Below, piece by piece: positions 1 through 6,018 of a stretch of 10,964 nt of DNA. Below the pieces are notes generated by a model. That model made no database searches. It worked only from the letters and a program-made list of their open reading frames with translations, and was not told the DNA's origin. Within the stretch, counting starts at the first letter, position 1. Each line of letters begins with the position of its first letter. The DNA comes from Alphaproteobacteria bacterium (GTDB taxonomy: Bacteria; Pseudomonadota; Alphaproteobacteria; JABAAW01), in NCBI GenBank assembly GCA_014238625.1, contig JABAAS010000033.1:1-10964 (forward strand), in the 5' to 3' direction. A program made the translations under genes and the position numbers.

Positions 1-611
1 GAGGGACAAGCTGCGCATTCGATTTCGTGTAGCTCTTGACTATCGATCTTTCCGCTGGCGTGCTCGCCGACTGCCTCGAAGACATCTTGCACGGTTATGT
101 TTTTGCCCTTATGCAGTCCTGGCAAAATAGAGCCGCCATAGATAAATACTGATGGCACATTCAGGCGTAACATTGCCATCATCATACCGGGTAGTGACTT
201 GTCGCAACCTGCGACTCCGACGAGTGCATCGTAGCAATGTCCTCGCATAGTTAGCTCGACCGAATCGGCAATGAGATCTCTGCTGACGAGCGAGGACTTC
301 ATGCCTTGATGTCCCATTGCAATACCGTCTGTAACTGTAATCGTAGTAAACTCTCGCGGCGTGCCACGAGCTGCCTTGACGCCGAGTTTCACGGCTGCAG
401 CCTGACGAGCTAGTGTAATGTTGCAAGGAGCTGCTTCGTTCCAACAAGATACGACTCCGACGAAGGGCTGCGCTATCTCCTCTTCGGTCATTCCCATAGC
501 GTAATAGTAAGAGCGGTGAGGTGCGCTTTGCGCGCCAACGCTAACATGGCGAGAGGGCAGATGCGATTTATCGCGTACAGGATTTTCGGCAGACGTAGGT
601 AGTATGGACAT
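1..611 (-). CDS. ilvD: Dihydroxy-acid dehydratase, N-terminal part (cut by window start)
   Basis: IlvD dehydrates 2,3-dihydroxy-isovalerate and 2,3-dihydroxy-3-methylvalerate to the 2-keto acids that precede valine/leucine and isoleucine in the cytoplasm. The visible 203 codons carry the family hallmarks: SCWNEAAPCN (about residues 56-64), REFTTITVTDGIAMGHQGM (87-104), GCDKSLPGMMMA (135-146) and the start of the third cysteine motif, ECAACP (198-203). Cys63, Cys136 and Cys202 correspond to the Fe-S cluster ligands known in the family; Asp95 and Lys138 match the metal-binding positions. The ATG at 609-611 is preceded by AGGAG at a good distance, which supports this start. The gene continues beyond position 1; roughly two thirds of the protein is missing. 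It lies 85 bp downstream of the SPOR lipoprotein on the same strand. Identification is firm; whether the cluster is 2Fe-2S or 4Fe-4S is not decided here. Confidence 0.97.
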   Translation of the reverse strand, partial: MSILPTSAENPVRDKSHLPSRHVSVGAQSAPHRSYYYAMGMTEEEIAQPFVGVVSCWNEAAPCNITLARQAAAVKLGVKAARGTPREFTTITVTDGIAMGHQGMKSSLVSRDLIADSVELTMRGHCYDALVGVAGCDKSLPGMMMAMLRLNVPSVFIYGGSILPGLHKGKNITVQDVFEAVGEHASGKIDSQELHEIECAACP

Positions 612-696
612 AGATTCTCCTCAACGAGTTTTTAACGAGTGATTTTAGTATTCTGACTTTCTGCTGATAACTTTGTCTCTTTAGCTACTTTTTCGG
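612..696 (-). other. Spacer between SPOR gene and ilvD with short direct repeat
   Basis: This 85-bp gap holds the ilvD ribosome binding site (AGGAG on the minus strand, just upstream of the ATG at 611). It also holds two copies of AACGAGT (plus strand 623-629 and 634-640) with an 11-bp period. I see no strong hairpin with a T-run, so read-through from the SPOR gene into ilvD is possible. I could not pick a promoter with confidence. Confidence 0.4.
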
Positions 697-2145
697 CTAT
701 TTTTTCTTCCAAGCGATGGTACCGCAGCTGCTACGGCGGTATTTTTTGCGAATGGAGTCGCAAACATCTTGAGCTGCTTCGTTATTGATATAGGGGTGAG
801 CGTATAGAGCATAGACGATTCCTTGCGCTGCGTCGTTTCTGCGTATTATATCATATCTTCTGCCAGAAAATAGCGTTGCGAACTCGCCGCTGAGTTTCTG
901 CCACTCTTGTCGCGCTTGTGAGAGGGATGGGTATTCGCCTAGTTGCACTGCGCTAGTGGTATCTTTTGGCGCGTCTTTTGGTTCGTTGGAGTTGTTGTTT
1001 TCGTTGCTATTGGGTTGTGTCTGCTGAGGCGAGGCTGTTTCGCTCTCGGGAGAAGACTCTTTTGTGTTTTGGCTAGAAGATTCTTGCGGAGTTTTTAGCG
1101 GAGCGCTCTCGCCCTCCAGCGACCCAGATTCTCGCGAGTCCGCTCCCTGCGGACTTGCTCCCTGCGGACTTGATTCTTGCGGCTCTGTATTTTGCGATGG
1201 AGCTGGTGCGAATTGCGGTAGCACTGGCACTTTTTGCAAGTTTTGTTTTCTAAGCTCTTCCTCGAGGATTCGTTTCAGAGGGTTGCTCAAGGTTTCTTCA
1301 CTTGTGCTTTGCTTTGGCTTTGAATCGAGTTGCGGAGCGAAGAAATCGACTGGCGGTTGCGCAAACGGCAGCGGGTTTATTGGCACTAGCTCTGGAATGT
1401 ATGGAGTAGCTTCCTGCTCTCCTGGCTCTAATGGCAGAGGCTCTAGTTGAGGCTCTATCCCATCAGAGCGTCGAGTTTGCTGATAGACGACCCCTGCGTT
1501 TGATGCGTATGATATCAAACTTCTTTTCACCAGTGGCGCGAGACCTAGTGCGGGCGTTTGAAACTCGACTACGCGCGCTAGTGCTGGCGAGTATTTATAG
1601 ATTAGTGACTCGCCATTGATTCTTTGACATAGGACGGCGAAGGTATCGAATATGCCAGCGGGAGTATTTGTTTTTTGTTTGTCGCCGACCACGCAACGCC
1701 AGCTCAGGCTTCTTCTTTTGCCATCGAAGGAGGAGCTTTCTACGAACTTCATGGTTTTGCCTTTTTTCAGAGGGAACAGACTTCCGCGTATTTGTGTAAT
1801 GTTGCGTCTTCCCTGCCCGTATCGTTTGCTCTCCCATGCGAGTGCGGGCAAGAATGGATTAGTGCTAGTTTCCATTTTTTCGGCGAACTCGCTTTCCCAC
1901 AATAGACGGTCTCCGATTATATCGGTTATTTGCCATGTAGTTTGTGGGTTGTCGTATGTATAGGTATCCCCGATGGAGTATCTTTCTTCGTCTGGCAGCT
2001 TGATAATCCCTGCTCTGTATAGTTTTTGCTCTGTTCGCTGTGCGCGCGCTTCTTCGTCCAGCTTGGCACAAGCGGCGCTATAGACGAGTGCTAGCAAGCA
2101 GGCAGACAATGTTATTAGCTTACGCACGGTTATTAGCTTACGCAC
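697..2145 (-). CDS. Predicted lipoprotein with C-terminal SPOR domain
   Basis: The product has 482 residues. Residues 1-26 look like a lipoprotein signal: basic start, hydrophobic core LSACLLALVYSAAC, with Cys26 as the likely lipidated residue; the -3 Ser is a weak match, so signal peptidase I processing is an alternative. Residues about 45-215 form a globular domain that I cannot name; it carries WRCVV and PAGIFDTFAVLCQR. Residues about 225-398 are a Pro/Ser/Gln/Glu/Asn-rich linker. Residues 399-477 match a SPOR domain (VQLGEYPSLSQARQEWQKL, then GIVYALYAHPY and a final Cys pair at 462 and 474), a fold known to bind denuded septal peptidoglycan. The likely place is therefore the periplasm, tethered to a membrane, with a role at the septum or cell wall. 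It is not RlpA (no double-psi barrel seen) and lacks an FtsN-like N-terminal membrane anchor. The start is GTG at 2145; an equivalent GTG lies at 2127 because the first 18 bp are duplicated. No clear ribosome binding site precedes either. Confidence 0.8.
   Translation of the reverse strand: MRKLITVRKLITLSACLLALVYSAACAKLDEEARAQRTEQKLYRAGIIKLPDEERYSIGDTYTYDNPQTTWQITDIIGDRLLWESEFAEKMETSTNPFLPALAWESKRYGQGRRNITQIRGSLFPLKKGKTMKFVESSSFDGKRRSLSWRCVVGDKQKTNTPAGIFDTFAVLCQRINGESLIYKYSPALARVVEFQTPALGLAPLVKRSLISYASNAGVVYQQTRRSDGIEPQLEPLPLEPGEQEATPYIPELVPINPLPFAQPPVDFFAPQLDSKPKQSTSEETLSNPLKRILEEELRKQNLQKVPVLPQFAPAPSQNTEPQESSPQGASPQGADSRESGSLEGESAPLKTPQESSSQNTKESSPESETASPQQTQPNSNENNNSNEPKDAPKDTTSAVQLGEYPSLSQARQEWQKLSGEFATLFSGRRYDIIRRNDAAQGIVYALYAHPYINNEAAQDVCDSIRKKYRRSSCGTIAWKKK
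1142..1186 (-). repeat. 15-bp tandem repeat in the SPOR protein linker
   Basis: Two perfect copies of GCTCCCTGCGGACTT (plus strand, 1142-1156 and 1157-1171) are followed by a degraded third copy (1172-1186). On the coding strand the copies give Glu-Ser-Ser-Pro-Gln-Gly then Ala-Ser-Pro-Gln-Gly-Ala type units. The period is a multiple of three, so the frame is kept. The repeat lies in the disordered linker, where length change is probably tolerated. Confidence 0.85.
2110..2145 (-). repeat. 18-bp tandem duplication covering the start codon
   Basis: On the minus strand GTGCGTAAGCTAATAAC occurs twice in succession (2145-2128 and 2127-2110, 17 of 18 bases identical). It encodes (M/V)RKLIT twice and creates two in-frame GTG starts at the head of the SPOR lipoprotein gene. 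Either start leaves a usable signal peptide; the upstream one adds an extra basic segment. Confidence 0.9.
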
Positions 2146-2360
2146 GAGGCTTTGTATTTGCGTGAGACATATCTAGGCATACTTTTACTGGAGATTGATT
2201 ATTAGCACAGCTTGCGAGTTTTGTCTTTGTCTGGCAGGGTTTATAGGAGCAAGAAACATGCCTATTTTTTGCCTATTTTTTGCCTATTTTTGCGATGATG
2301 AGCTTACAGATAGAGGAGGATAGGGTAGGGTATTCCCGCGCCCCTCTGCTCGTTGATCTA
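2146..2360. other. 215-bp spacer between the Smr gene and the SPOR gene
   Basis: No credible gene is visible; the minus-strand open stretches are under 30 codons and lack ribosome binding sites. It contains the phased A-tract repeat at 2260-2291. It probably carries the SPOR gene promoter, but I found no pair of -35/-10 boxes good enough to name. No clear terminator hairpin follows the Smr stop at 2361. Confidence 0.4.
2260..2291. repeat. 11-bp phased A-tract tandem repeat
   Basis: Three copies of GCCTATTTTTT (2260-2270, 2271-2281, and 2282-2291 with one T fewer) follow without a gap. A/T-tracts spaced by about one helical turn are known to bend DNA in a constant direction. It sits about 115 bp upstream of the GTG start of the SPOR lipoprotein, a place where curvature could influence a promoter; that role is inference. 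Confidence 0.85.
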
Positions 2361-2972
2361 TCATGTAGCTCGCCTCTTTTTTCGCAACAACACATAACGA
2401 GCACCCGCGCCGCCATCTTTGTTATGCGCTAAACAATGACTCAAGACGAGCTCCCGCAAGCCCTCGCTATTCAACAACATCGGTAAATCATCGCGCAATA
2501 ACCCCCGCCCCTTGCCAGTTATAACTAATAGACAACGAGCTCCGCTCGCAAACCCGCGAGGGATTTTCTCTCGCAAAACCGCTGCCGCCGCCGCGCGAGT
2601 CATACCATGCAGATCGATAGTAACCTCAATCGGAATAGCCCCGCGTCGCAACCTTTGCGCCAATCGACGATGCAAACCGCCAATTTGTTGCTCAGCCCCT
2701 AAATCTTTATTTTCTAAATCTTTAGCTGTTAAATCTTTAATCCCTGCATAACTTTGCGCAATACTCGCAATACTATAGGTTTGTCTAACTGCTTCAGAGC
2801 TAGAGATTGTAGATAATTTAGTCTTATCACTAGTGGCAGTATTAGTATTATCCCCAGCTATAGTTTTCTCTGGCGTAGTTTCTTGTCGTCCCCAGCCTTG
2901 CTGCTTTTTTGCAATTTTTTGCGAGCGACGCTTAATATCGCCCCATAGCTTTTTTCCATCCTCATCTTTCAT
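2361..2972 (-). CDS. Smr-domain protein (MutS2-type small MutS-related)
   Basis: The product has 203 residues from the ATG at 2972. The C-terminal third is an Smr domain: IEVTIDLHGMTRAAA with DLHG at about 120-123, LLVITGKGRGLLR with TGKG at about 152-155, and the closing HNKDGGAGARYVLLRKK, typical of the stand-alone alphaproteobacterial form. Smr domains are known to act as nucleases or nucleic-acid binders (DNA or ribosome-bound mRNA); the substrate here is unknown. The N-terminus (LWGDIKRRSQKI) and the region around residues 30-100 are polar and low in complexity, with a KDLTA-KDLEN-KDLGA repeat. A TTG six bases upstream (2978) could also serve as start, but ATG is preferred. It begins 15 bp after the xth stop without a visible ribosome binding site, so translational coupling to xth is likely. 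Confidence 0.9.
   Translation of the reverse strand: MKDEDGKKLWGDIKRRSQKIAKKQQGWGRQETTPEKTIAGDNTNTATSDKTKLSTISSSEAVRQTYSIASIAQSYAGIKDLTAKDLENKDLGAEQQIGGLHRRLAQRLRRGAIPIEVTIDLHGMTRAAAAAVLREKIPRGFASGARCLLVITGKGRGLLRDDLPMLLNSEGLRELVLSHCLAHNKDGGAGARYVLLRKKRRAT
2700..2744 (-). repeat. 15-bp degenerate tandem repeat inside the Smr gene
   Basis: TAAATCTTTA (plus strand) begins at 2700, 2715 and 2730, an exact 15-bp period. It gives three Lys-Asp-Leu pentapeptides in the polar region ahead of the Smr domain. The other bases of each unit have diverged, so this is an older expansion than the perfect repeats elsewhere in the window. Confidence 0.75.
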
Positions 2973-2987
2973 AAGCAAGTTTTAGCT

Positions 2988-3911
2988 TTAGCCAAAACCT
3001 ATGTCGAACTCTGCGAGCACTGGCGCATGGTCGGAAGGTCTGTCCCACCCTCGCGCCTCCTTTAGCACTGTCACGCCTTTGAGATGCGGAGCGATTACCT
3101 CATTCGCCCAAATATGATCTAGCCTTCTGCCATAGTTTTTCTCGCGCCACTGGGGTTGTCGATAGCTCCACCAGCTATATAGTTTTTCTGCAGGCGGATG
3201 TACTACGCGCATCACATCGCACCATCCGCCGTTTTCTCGCGCTTTTTCAAACAGAGCAATCTCCTCCTCGGTATGAGATACGACACGCTCCTTGAGCATT
3301 TTTTCGTGCGCCCAGACATCGTTCGGCAAGGGCGCAATGTTCAGGTCGCCGAGCAATAGGCTAGCAATTGTCGAGCGTTCCTCTGCCTGCTGCGCGCCGT
3401 TTTTTCCATTATCGAGTTTATTTTTACTGAATTTACTAGACATCTCCTCGACGAAGTCGAGCTTATGCCGAAATTTTTCACTTACCTTAGCATCGGCGAT
3501 ATAGCCCCCTGCTGGCACATATACATTGTCAATCGAGATAGTTTTACTTTTTGCGCCACTGCTATTTTTGTTATTTTTCCCTTCGAGCTTGATGCGGGCT
3601 GCTATATGTCGGCAGTCGCTTTTGCCGCAAAAGTTTAGGTGCGAGACCTCAAGGATAGGCTCACGCGACAAGATAGCGACTCCGTTGTAAGACTTTTCAC
3701 CCCGCACTGCCCTATGAGTAAAACCCAAGTTTTCAAAATCTTGGTGCGGGAACTGGCTGTCTTCGACTTTTGTCTCCTGCAAGCATACTATGTCTGGCTT
3801 GAGCAGTTGCACGATTCTAGAAAACGCTACGAGTCGCAAGCGAATAGAGTTAACATTCCAAGTAACGATACGCAGTTTGTCTGTTTGCTGAAACATAATA
3901 CTCGAGAGCAT
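2988..3911 (-). CDS. xth: Exonuclease III (AP endonuclease, XthA type)
   Basis: The enzyme cleaves DNA 5' to abasic sites and degrades 3' ends in base excision repair. All active-site motifs of the exonuclease III/EEP family are present: WNVNS with Asn21, LQETK with Glu46, YVPAGG with Tyr131, GDLNIAP with Asp189 and Asn191, NDVW, GRRLDHIW with Asp265, and SDHAPV with Asp294/His295. It has 307 residues against about 268 in E. coli. Much of the excess is in two Lys/Asn/Ser-rich insertions, about residues 111-123 and 160-181, the second just ahead of the GDLN strand. The start may be ATG 3911 or the in-frame ATG at 3896, which would give MFQQTDKLRIVTWN; neither has a strong ribosome binding site. 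It is probably first in a two-gene unit with the Smr gene, linking two nucleic-acid processing proteins. Confidence 0.96.
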   Translation of the reverse strand: MLSSIMFQQTDKLRIVTWNVNSIRLRLVAFSRIVQLLKPDIVCLQETKVEDSQFPHQDFENLGFTHRAVRGEKSYNGVAILSREPILEVSHLNFCGKSDCRHIAARIKLEGKNNKNSSGAKSKTISIDNVYVPAGGYIADAKVSEKFRHKLDFVEEMSSKFSKNKLDNGKNGAQQAEERSTIASLLLGDLNIAPLPNDVWAHEKMLKERVVSHTEEEIALFEKARENGGWCDVMRVVHPPAEKLYSWWSYRQPQWREKNYGRRLDHIWANEVIAPHLKGVTVLKEARGWDRPSDHAPVLAEFDIGFG

Positions 3912-3981
3912 AGCACGAGCTTTGGTCTAACATGTAGCTCTTGGCATGCTTTTTGCTGTTCTAGAGCCAGAGCCTTTAGTT

Positions 3982-4011
3982 TTGGAATTTTTGTTTTTAG
4001 GAGACTATTCT
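3982..4011 (+). promoter_or_regulatory. Possible promoter for the outer-membrane gene array
   Basis: TTGGAA (3982-3987) and TATTCT (4006-4011) are separated by 18 bp and lie 35 bp before the ATG at 4047, in the 135-bp spacer between divergent xth and the barrel genes. Each box matches the sigma-70 consensus at four of six positions. The position is right but the match is modest. An AGGGAG ribosome binding site follows at 4031-4036. Confidence 0.4.
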
Positions 4012-4046
4012 TCTCTTAAGGACTAAATAAAGGGAGCGGACAAGTT

Positions 4047-4745
4047 ATGTATTTCACCTCGCCTATTAAGAAGTTACTTCGCGTGTTGCTATTTATCGGC
4101 ATCAGCATATTTTTATCGATTGTCCCTTTGCGCACGGCACGCGCTTGGTATGTAGGTGTCGATGGCTTTTACGGAGCGGTCGGCGTTGATACATTGATCG
4201 ACGATATAGTTATATTAATCGATGCTGGTAAAAACCTTCAGCATGGCGGAGGAGCGAGGTTTAACTTCGGCTTTGGTAAAAAATGGGTTACGGAATTTTC
4301 TGTTGGAGTCTATCAAGGTCGTATCTTCGAGATAGTAAACGAAACTACCGATCAAGAGATAATCCGAGATTTTTTGAGCGACTTCGTCGGAGGCGAGCGT
4401 TTAGCACTTTCCTTGACAGCTGCATTAGGCGGAGTGCGCCGTCAAGCTCCCCAGACCTATGTGACTTTGAGCATGGAGGGTCGTTATTATGTTTTGGGTG
4501 ATTTTGCCTACGACCCGGATGTTCCGAACGACATCTTTTTTGGGCTCGGTGGCGATTGGGTTGTCCCTAGTTTTTGGGAGGGCTCGGACTACCTATCGGT
4601 TGTGCCGTCGATGAAGTTAGTGGGTGGCTATACGCGCCGTCTAACGCGCTCGCTATTTATGGAGATTGGTGCCGAGATATTTGTCGTTCCCACTCCGCCA
4701 GCTAATGTCTTTAATATGCGACTAGGTTTGAAATATGCCTTCTAG
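4047..4745 (+). CDS. Probable outer-membrane beta-barrel protein, first of three
   Basis: The product has 232 residues. Residues 1-33 are a Sec signal peptide: basic start, hydrophobic stretch LLRVLLFIGISIFLSIV, and ARA before Trp34. The mature part is rich in alternating hydrophobic/polar strands with Gly and aromatic residues (for example GARFNFGFGKKWVTEFSVGVY) and ends in LGLKYAF, a terminal Phe typical of proteins inserted by the BAM complex. I do not recognise a named family. The C-terminal half shares a pattern with the next two genes: a GGDW/GVDW/GADF motif, then P-x2-K-x2-GGY, then a strand GAEIFVV, and a final aromatic-rich strand. AGGGAG lies 10 bp before the ATG. The last 11 bp overlap the next gene. 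The function is unknown; a small porin-like or surface-exposed barrel is the best guess. Confidence 0.75.
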   Translation: MYFTSPIKKLLRVLLFIGISIFLSIVPLRTARAWYVGVDGFYGAVGVDTLIDDIVILIDAGKNLQHGGGARFNFGFGKKWVTEFSVGVYQGRIFEIVNETTDQEIIRDFLSDFVGGERLALSLTAALGGVRRQAPQTYVTLSMEGRYYVLGDFAYDPDVPNDIFFGLGGDWVVPSFWEGSDYLSVVPSMKLVGGYTRRLTRSLFMEIGAEIFVVPTPPANVFNMRLGLKYAF

Positions 4746-5340
4746 CTGGAGAAAAATCTGGCGAAAAGCCAAAGTTGTTTCTTCTGCTAGTGCTCTGACA
4801 AGAGTTTTTTTAGCATCGAGCGCAACGGCTCTGCTATTAGCTCCACCCTTGCTACCTTCGGCACGAGCGATAGAGTTAGGTACTTCGTTTGGCTATGGTG
4901 CCCTAGGCTACGATGGTCTCGCGCCCTATATGAAGGCGTCCATGTCCTTCGGCAAACGCTTTGTGATAGACTTTAATGGCGGCTTAGTTTTTGCCAATAA
5001 AAACATAGGTTTTTCCAACTTTGGTAAGATCGTAGCAGTGCAAGATGAGATTAAAGATGTTAGAAAACCTAGTGGTAATGTTCTCTACACTGTCGGTATG
5101 GATATTCGAGTTTTTGTTCGCAAGGGCGACTCTCGACATAACGCCTATCTTGGCGGCGGAGTTGATTGGCTACCGCAGCTAGAAACTTACTACCCTGGCG
5201 TTAAGATATTGACTGGCTACCAGCTATCGTTGCTAAAGAAGCGTAGCTTGAACTTGCGTTTTGGTGCGGAGTATTACCTGTATGGTGTCGTTCCAGTAAA
5301 TGCTTTGACTATCACTACCGCGCTCAGCTACCGCCTCTAG
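4735..5340 (+). CDS. Probable outer-membrane beta-barrel protein, second of three
   Basis: The product has 201 residues with a long signal peptide (strongly basic residues 6-13, hydrophobic core around 23-41, cleavage predicted after PSARA at 45). The mature part starts IELGTSFGYGALGYDG, resembling WYVGVDGFYGAVGVD of the first gene, and shares LGGGVDWLP, PGVKILTGY and FGAEYYLYGVVPVNA with its neighbours. It ends in SYRL rather than in Phe, a weaker barrel end signal. The ATG overlaps the stop of the first gene by 11 bp, so translation is probably coupled. No family name can be given. Confidence 0.72.
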   Translation: MPSSWRKIWRKAKVVSSASALTRVFLASSATALLLAPPLLPSARAIELGTSFGYGALGYDGLAPYMKASMSFGKRFVIDFNGGLVFANKNIGFSNFGKIVAVQDEIKDVRKPSGNVLYTVGMDIRVFVRKGDSRHNAYLGGGVDWLPQLETYYPGVKILTGYQLSLLKKRSLNLRFGAEYYLYGVVPVNALTITTALSYRL

Positions 5341-5365
5341 TAGCTAAATGGAGGATTTTTAAACG

Positions 5366-5938
5366 ATGCGTTTTCCAGCTCCCATTACCCCAATGTTGAC
5401 AAGGTTTTTCTCAAGGTTTTTCTCAAGGTTTTGCTTAAGATTTTGCTTGAGTGCGTTAACCTGCTCGCTACTCTATTTATCGCAGCCGCAAGCAGCGCAT
5501 GGCTGGTTTATGTCGCTAGAAGGAGCGGTCGCTCCGTTGTCCACCCCGCTCAACGGCAGGATCAAGGTAGGCGGTGGCGGAGTTGTGAGGCATTTTCTTT
5601 TCGAGGGCTCGGTTTCTAACATTCCCGTCCCGAATGTAACCCTCTACGATGGCTTGGCGCAGGAGACGATAGAAGACTATCCAGTTTTTCTAGGACTAGA
5701 AGGACGCTACTACTTCCTCGCGCCTACCGCTTTAACAAAACGGCATGATTTTTACATGTCGCTAGGAGCGGACTTCCCTATTTTAGCGCAAAGCTTTATC
5801 CCCGCCTTCAAGGTAGGAGGCGGCTACGCGCTGAAGGTGCATCGTCGGATCGTTTGGGAGTTAGGCGTTGATTACTACTTTTACGGAGCCCTTACCAACG
5901 CGCTTTATGTAGGCTCTGGCATTAAAGTTATTTTTTAG
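5366..5938 (+). CDS. Probable outer-membrane beta-barrel protein, third of three
   Basis: The product has 190 residues. The signal peptide is unusual: before the hydrophobic core (about 28-38) it carries RFFSRFFSRFCLRFCL, made by a 12-bp tandem repeat, with cleavage likely after AAHG at 46. The mature protein begins WFMSLEGAVAPLS and contains GLEGRYYFL (compare SMEGRYYVLG in the first gene), SLGADFPIL, PAFKVGGGY and a strand LGVDYYFYGALTNA. It ends in GIKVIF with a terminal Phe. GGAGG lies 11 bp before the ATG, 25 bp after the second gene, so all three are likely one transcript. A diverged paralogue of the two previous proteins; function unknown. Confidence 0.73.
   Translation: MRFPAPITPMLTRFFSRFFSRFCLRFCLSALTCSLLYLSQPQAAHGWFMSLEGAVAPLSTPLNGRIKVGGGGVVRHFLFEGSVSNIPVPNVTLYDGLAQETIEDYPVFLGLEGRYYFLAPTALTKRHDFYMSLGADFPILAQSFIPAFKVGGGYALKVHRRIVWELGVDYYFYGALTNALYVGSGIKVIF
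5400..5447 (+). repeat. 12-bp tandem repeat in a signal-peptide coding region
   Basis: Four units follow without a gap: CAAGGTTTTTCT twice exactly (5400-5411, 5412-5423), CAAGGTTTTGCT (5424-5435) and TAAGATTTTGCT (5436-5447). They encode Arg-Phe-(Phe/Cys)-(Ser/Leu) units in the basic n-region of the third barrel protein. The frame is preserved. Copy-number change would alter the charge and length of the n-region. Confidence 0.9.
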
Positions 5939-6018
5939 GCTCTTTGCCCTAGATTTATTTCAAGGACTCGTCTAAAAAGCGAGCTTAGAAAGGAAGCATC
6001 TCGTGCTATAGAAGTCGT

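Noticed and set aside
109..447. Minus-strand open frame of 112 codons
   Set aside because: It overlaps ilvD in another frame; the ilvD frame carries all conserved motifs.
2260..2291. CRISPR-like array
   Set aside because: Units are 11 bp, directly joined, without spacers; this is a simple tandem repeat.
2973..2978. TTG start for the Smr gene
   Set aside because: An ATG two codons downstream is a better start; no ribosome binding site favours the TTG.
2362..3940. CATGTAGCTC occurring near 2362 and near 3930
   Set aside because: A 10-bp match with no shared flank; it may be chance, and one copy lies in the end of a coding region.
5936..5960. Terminator after the third barrel gene
   Set aside because: AGGC-TCTTT-GCCCT could form only a four-pair stem with a bulge and lacks a following T-run.
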